64,000 nt of DNA from Methylomonas fluvii (GTDB lineage Bacteria > Pseudomonadota > Gammaproteobacteria > Methylococcales > Methylomonadaceae). The position numbers were made by a program, and so were the translations under genes. Below are positions 60,771 through 64,000 of the stretch, piece by piece. The notes below the pieces were generated by a model. It searched no databases and was not told the origin of the DNA. It saw only the letters and a program-made list of their open reading frames with translations. The stretch is taken from the NCBI RefSeq assembly GCF_014850975.1, contig NZ_JACXST010000003.1, positions 1,488,001-1,552,000 on the forward strand. Direction: 5' to 3'. The first letter of the stretch is position 1. Each line of letters starts with the position of its first letter.

Positions 60771-61577
60771 ATGACTGCCGCCAAACGCATCTTAATCGTC
60801 GAAGACGAACCGACGATTGCCGATACCTTGATTTATGTGCTGAACAGCAGCGGTTATCAAACCGAACATGTCGGCTTGCTGCAAACTGCGTTGTCTAGGC
60901 TGCAAACCGACTCGTTCTCTCTGGCTATTCTCGATGTCGGTCTACCGGACGGTAACGGCTTTGACTTGTGCCGGCAAATACGGCGTTTTTCCGACATTCC
61001 GGTGATTTTTCTAACCGCGCACGGCGACGAAATCGACCGTATCGTCGGTTTGGAGATCGGCGCCGACGACTATGTCACCAAGCCGTTCAGCCCACGCGAA
61101 GTGGCGGCCAGAGTCGGAGTGATTCTGCGCCGGCTGGGCACTGCCGATGTTGTTAACCAGGCCCTCAAATTTCCTGGTGCCGTCATTCCCGCAGAAGCGG
61201 GAATCCAGCGTGACAACTGGGCTCCAACCTACGCGGGAGCGACGATATTTGAGGGCCGGGTTAATAACAAGCAAACACCGGCAGCGAACACGCCGTTTGA
61301 CCTAGATAGCCAAGCCGGTCGCATCCGCTATTGCGGACACTTGCTGGAATTAACCCGTTACGAGTTTTTGTTGCTGAAACTATTGATCGAAAACCCGGAA
61401 CGGATTTTCTCCCGCGAACAACTGTTGGCAAGAATCTGGCAAGACCCCGGCGACGTGTTCGACCGCACCGTCGATACCCACATCAAAACCCTGCGCGCCA
61501 AACTGCGCTTGGCCGCCGCCGATCAAGATCCGATACGCACCCATCGCGGCCTGGGTTATAGCTTGCAAAGCCGATGA
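60771..61577 (+). CDS. creB: CreB-like response regulator with in-frame repeat insertion
   Basis: A 268-residue OmpR-family regulator. Receiver (1-125): IVEDEPT, LAILDVGLPDGNG with the phospho-Asp, and DDYVTKPFSPREV. DNA-binding winged helix (about 168-268): LLELTRYEFLLLKLLIENPERIFSREQLL...DRTVDTHIKTLRAKL. CreB in E. coli is about 229 residues; the extra 39 residues (128-166, including VIPAEAGIQ) are exactly encoded by the 117-bp repeat 61152-61268, placed in the linker between domains. The gene overlaps creC by four bases. Confidence 0.92.
   Translation: MTAAKRILIVEDEPTIADTLIYVLNSSGYQTEHVGLLQTALSRLQTDSFSLAILDVGLPDGNGFDLCRQIRRFSDIPVIFLTAHGDEIDRIVGLEIGADDYVTKPFSPREVAARVGVILRRLGTADVVNQALKFPGAVIPAEAGIQRDNWAPTYAGATIFEGRVNNKQTPAANTPFDLDSQAGRIRYCGHLLELTRYEFLLLKLLIENPERIFSREQLLARIWQDPGDVFDRTVDTHIKTLRAKLRLAAADQDPIRTHRGLGYSLQSR
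61152..61268. repeat. Composite palindromic repeat, full copy within creB
   Basis: Ends are GTTAACCAGGCCCTCAAATT and, inverted, GAGGGCCGGGTTAATAAC. Inside are ATTCCCGCAGAAGCGGGAAT and CTACGCGGGAGCGACGATAT. It is 117 bp (39 codons) and without stop in the coding frame. Other copies lie at 19053, 21004 and, with a different core, 21601. Confidence 0.88.
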
Positions 61578-63004
61578 AGTTATCGGTACGTTTATTTCTG
61601 GGCTACTTCCTGCTGGTGGCCGTGACCGGGCAACTGGTGTTAATGCTGGTGGTGAAGCAGATCGGTCCCGGCGTTCGTACCGCGCTGGAAGCCAGTTTGG
61701 TGGATACCGCCAACCTGCTCGCCGAACTGGCCGCGCCGGATTTGCGGCATGGCAGCATCGCCGACGGCCATTTCGCTCAAGCGGTGAAGCGCTATAGCAA
61801 GCGGCCGGTATCGGCGAACATCTTTGGCTTTCCGAAACAAAGTCTGGATTACCGAGTTTACGTCACCGACGCGGCCGGCATCGTCCGTTTCGACTCGGCG
61901 GGAACGGCAATCGGCGAAAACTACTCGCGCTGGAACGACGTGTATCTCACTCTGCAAGGCCAATACGGCGCGCGCTCCTCGCAGGCCAACTCCGGCGACA
62001 AGACCAGCTCGACCATGCATGTCGCCGCGCCGGTGCGCGACGGCGATAAATTGATCGGCGTGGTTACCGTCGCCTATCCCACCGCCCTGCTGCAACCCAT
62101 CGTCGAAGCCAGCAAACATACCATACAACGCGGCGCCTTCTGGCTGTTCGGTGGCGCGTTGCTATTCGGCGCGGTTTTCAACTGGCGTCTGACCCGCGCC
62201 ATAGATTTATTGGTCGGCTACGCCCGCAGCGTCGCGTCCGGCGGCAAAGCCAGCCCGCCCAAATTGCGCAGCGTCGAACTGTCCACGCTGGCACACGCCC
62301 TGGAAAGCATGCGCCAGGAACTGGAAGGCAAACAATACGTCGAGCGCTACGTGCAAACCCTGACCCATGAAATGAAAAGCCCGCTCGCGGCGATACGCGG
62401 CGCGGCGGAATTGCTGGAAGAACCGCTGCCGGACGCCGACCGCCGCCGCTTCGCCGCCAATGCCCGCGAACAAGCCGAGCGTTTGGATCAGTTGATTGAA
62501 CGGCTATTGGGACTGGCGGAATTAGAGCAGCGCCAGCAATTATCCGACCCACAGCTATTGGATTTAGGCGAATTGCTGAATAGCGTCCTGGCCGAAAAAA
62601 CCCCGCAACTGCGGCAACTCAATCTGCACACCGCCGTGTCGGTAGACGAACCGCTACCAGTGCTGGCGGAAGAGTTTTTATTACGGCAGGCCATCTCCAA
62701 TTTACTGGATAACGCATTGGCCTTCGCGCCCGCCGCTTCGACGATCGAAATCGACGGCCGCCGCGATGGTAAGCAAATCGTTTTACGTATCCGCGACCAC
62801 GGTCCCGGCATCCCCGGCTACGCACTGGAGCGTTTATTTGAACGCTTCTACTCCCTACCTCGCCCCAACAATGGCCGGAAGAGTACCGGCCTGGGTTTGG
62901 CCTTTGTTCGGGAAGTGGCTGCGCTGCATGGCGGCGAGATCAAGGTTGGCAATGCCGAGGGCTGCGGGGCGGAGGTGGTGTTGAGTTTGTCGGCAAGTCA
63001 TTGA
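61574..63004 (+). CDS. creC: CreC-like sensor histidine kinase
   Basis: A 476-residue inner-membrane kinase, matching E. coli CreC (about 474). Order: TM1 (LFLGYFLLVAVTGQLVLML), a periplasmic/extracytoplasmic sensor (about 30-180), TM2 (FWLFGGALLFGAVFNW), HAMP, H-box THEMKSPLAAIRG with the phospho-His near residue 260, N box LLDNALAF, and ATP lid DHGPGIPG...STGLGLAFVREV. CreBC in E. coli responds to carbon and penicillin-binding-protein inhibition; the third gene creD is missing here. Last gene of the five-gene operon. Confidence 0.93.
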   Translation: MKLSVRLFLGYFLLVAVTGQLVLMLVVKQIGPGVRTALEASLVDTANLLAELAAPDLRHGSIADGHFAQAVKRYSKRPVSANIFGFPKQSLDYRVYVTDAAGIVRFDSAGTAIGENYSRWNDVYLTLQGQYGARSSQANSGDKTSSTMHVAAPVRDGDKLIGVVTVAYPTALLQPIVEASKHTIQRGAFWLFGGALLFGAVFNWRLTRAIDLLVGYARSVASGGKASPPKLRSVELSTLAHALESMRQELEGKQYVERYVQTLTHEMKSPLAAIRGAAELLEEPLPDADRRRFAANAREQAERLDQLIERLLGLAELEQRQQLSDPQLLDLGELLNSVLAEKTPQLRQLNLHTAVSVDEPLPVLAEEFLLRQAISNLLDNALAFAPAASTIEIDGRRDGKQIVLRIRDHGPGIPGYALERLFERFYSLPRPNNGRKSTGLGLAFVREVAALHGGEIKVGNAEGCGAEVVLSLSASH

Positions 63005-63085
63005 GAAACAGTACAATAGCGACCACATTATTTCATATTGTTCAGATCATCATAGGATCCTAATTCCCTTAATCCATAAATCAAT

Positions 63086-63988
63086 ATGTCTCGCATTCAT
63101 CAGTATTTGGAGCAAAAGTACCCAGGTAGTCGCGAGAGGGCCATCTTTCGTACTGAAATCATAAGGCTGTGTGAAGAATTCATCCAGTCTGGCTATGCTG
63201 ACGACAAATTTGAAAACGAGCTTACGAGTCACCATACGTCTAAATTCTGGTCTTGCCTCTCCGAAGCACTGATCTTTGAACAACTGAGGGGAAAGCATTT
63301 TTTATCACGGCGAAACATTGGCGTTGGACCAGACTTTCTAATTGAGTGCAATGGACGAAAATTGTGGATTGAGGTTATCTGTCCCACCCCCTCTGGCATC
63401 CCAGATGATTGGCTAGAAATACAATTAAACAGAGCGCCAACCGCCCCAAATACCGAAATTCTGCTTCGCTGGGCTAGTGCCTACAAAGAAAAAGCGGAAA
63501 GATTGCTTGGTAATCCATCTGGCAAACCGATCAGCTATCTTGCCAACGGTATCGTCTCTGAACAAGACTTATACGTAATCGCGATTAACGGCTGCCAACT
63601 GCGCCATGGTCCGTTTTCCGCACTGCACGGTATGAGTCAATTTCCATATGCCGCAGAAGCGGTTTTCCCAATCGGCCCCTATCAAGTGCACTTCGACAGA
63701 GCGACCATGAATATCGTTGACCAAGGCTATCAGGAGAGGCTGAACATTCCCAAGCCAAAAGGAAAAGCAGTACCCGCAGACGCATTTCTCAATCCGACGC
63801 ACAACATGATTAGTGCATTGTGGGCTGTGGACTTTAATGGTTGCCGAATCCTTGGCAACCATCAGCCATCTGCCATCATTCACAACCCTTGCGCACAAAA
63901 TCCTCTGCCTTATGGCTTTTTGCCGTCAGACGACGAATTCCACGCAGTCGCCACAAGCGAAGAATTTTATTCATTCTGCCGTCTCTGA
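63086..63988 (+). CDS. Hypothetical protein with weak PD-(D/E)XK-like motif
   Basis: A soluble 300-residue protein. A short stretch WSCLSEALIFEQL...GVGPDFLIECNGRKLWIEV resembles the start of restriction-endonuclease-like folds (helix Glu, PD, then strand with ExV), but the catalytic Lys is absent (IEVICP), so nuclease activity is doubtful. The rest has no recognised domain. The sequence is poorer in G+C than its neighbours and the gene stands alone after creC, so acquisition by transfer is possible. Confidence 0.6.
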   Translation: MSRIHQYLEQKYPGSRERAIFRTEIIRLCEEFIQSGYADDKFENELTSHHTSKFWSCLSEALIFEQLRGKHFLSRRNIGVGPDFLIECNGRKLWIEVICPTPSGIPDDWLEIQLNRAPTAPNTEILLRWASAYKEKAERLLGNPSGKPISYLANGIVSEQDLYVIAINGCQLRHGPFSALHGMSQFPYAAEAVFPIGPYQVHFDRATMNIVDQGYQERLNIPKPKGKAVPADAFLNPTHNMISALWAVDFNGCRILGNHQPSAIIHNPCAQNPLPYGFLPSDDEFHAVATSEEFYSFCRL

Positions 63989-64000
63989 TCTAGGTAGCTC

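Noticed and set aside
1..64000. CRISPR arrays, prophage, tRNA or rRNA genes
   Set aside because: No regularly spaced direct repeats, phage structural genes, or cloverleaf/rRNA signatures were noticed on either strand.

Overview
The window reads as chromosome of a gammaproteobacterial (type I) methanotroph, most likely Methylomonas or a close relative. Support: two tandem NAD(P)-dependent methylene-tetrahydromethanopterin dehydrogenase genes (mtdB type), carriers of the PQQ-quinoprotein type (zinc metallohydrolase and fused SoxYZ-like protein), several PEP-CTERM proteins, and gammaproteobacterial synteny (suhB / trmJ / iscR / iscS). The genus is an inference; no rRNA or tRNA gene was found.

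Layout. 1-8.6 kb: a truncated Tat-exported DUF882 protein, DUF3422 protein, rubredoxin, proS, a GacA/UvrY-type regulator, the mtdB pair and suhB. 8.6-12.4 kb: trmJ-cysE-iscR-iscS-iscA, with an IscR-like site over a good sigma70 promoter but no iscU, hscBA or fdx. 12.4-15.6 kb: an orphan HvfA-like Cys-motif peptide, def, the zinc hydrolase / SoxYZ-like pair and a DUF2845 protein. 15.7-24.6 kb: sulfate-binding protein with an EAL protein, two PEP-CTERM proteins, small exported proteins, ftsH. 24.8-30.7 kb: a tripartite efflux operon (TolC-like, MarR, YtcA, MdtN-like, FUSC).

30.7-34.8 kb is the accessory part. It is bounded by two 95-bp copies (93/95 identical) of the 3' end of a HupE/UreJ gene. 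Inside are two attC-like integron recombination sites, a cassette gene split by a 1519-bp IS5-family element with a 4-bp AATT duplication (the reading frame is restored exactly when the IS and one AATT are removed), and several palindromic repeats. No integron integrase is visible.

34.7-41.6 kb is a candidate regulated system: an operon PEP-CTERM protein - DUF4331 protein - TPR protein - HupE/UreJ protein, divergent from an ECF sigma factor with a ChrR-like double-cupin protein. The same two-part promoter-like motif (TGCATCC, 16 bp, CGTAT) lies upstream of both units, suggesting that the sigma factor drives itself and the operon.

41.6-64 kb: ybiT, a GST, small proteins including an unlisted 53-aa membrane protein and a lone HicA-like protein, then a TonB receptor / substrate-binding protein / 1476-aa hybrid kinase-GGDEF-EAL operon, a formate/nitrite channel - cyanase - PP2C/kinase operon, a YjfM/ATP-grasp/DUF350/creB/creC operon in which creB carries an in-frame 117-bp genomic repeat, and an unknown 300-aa protein with a weak nuclease-like motif.
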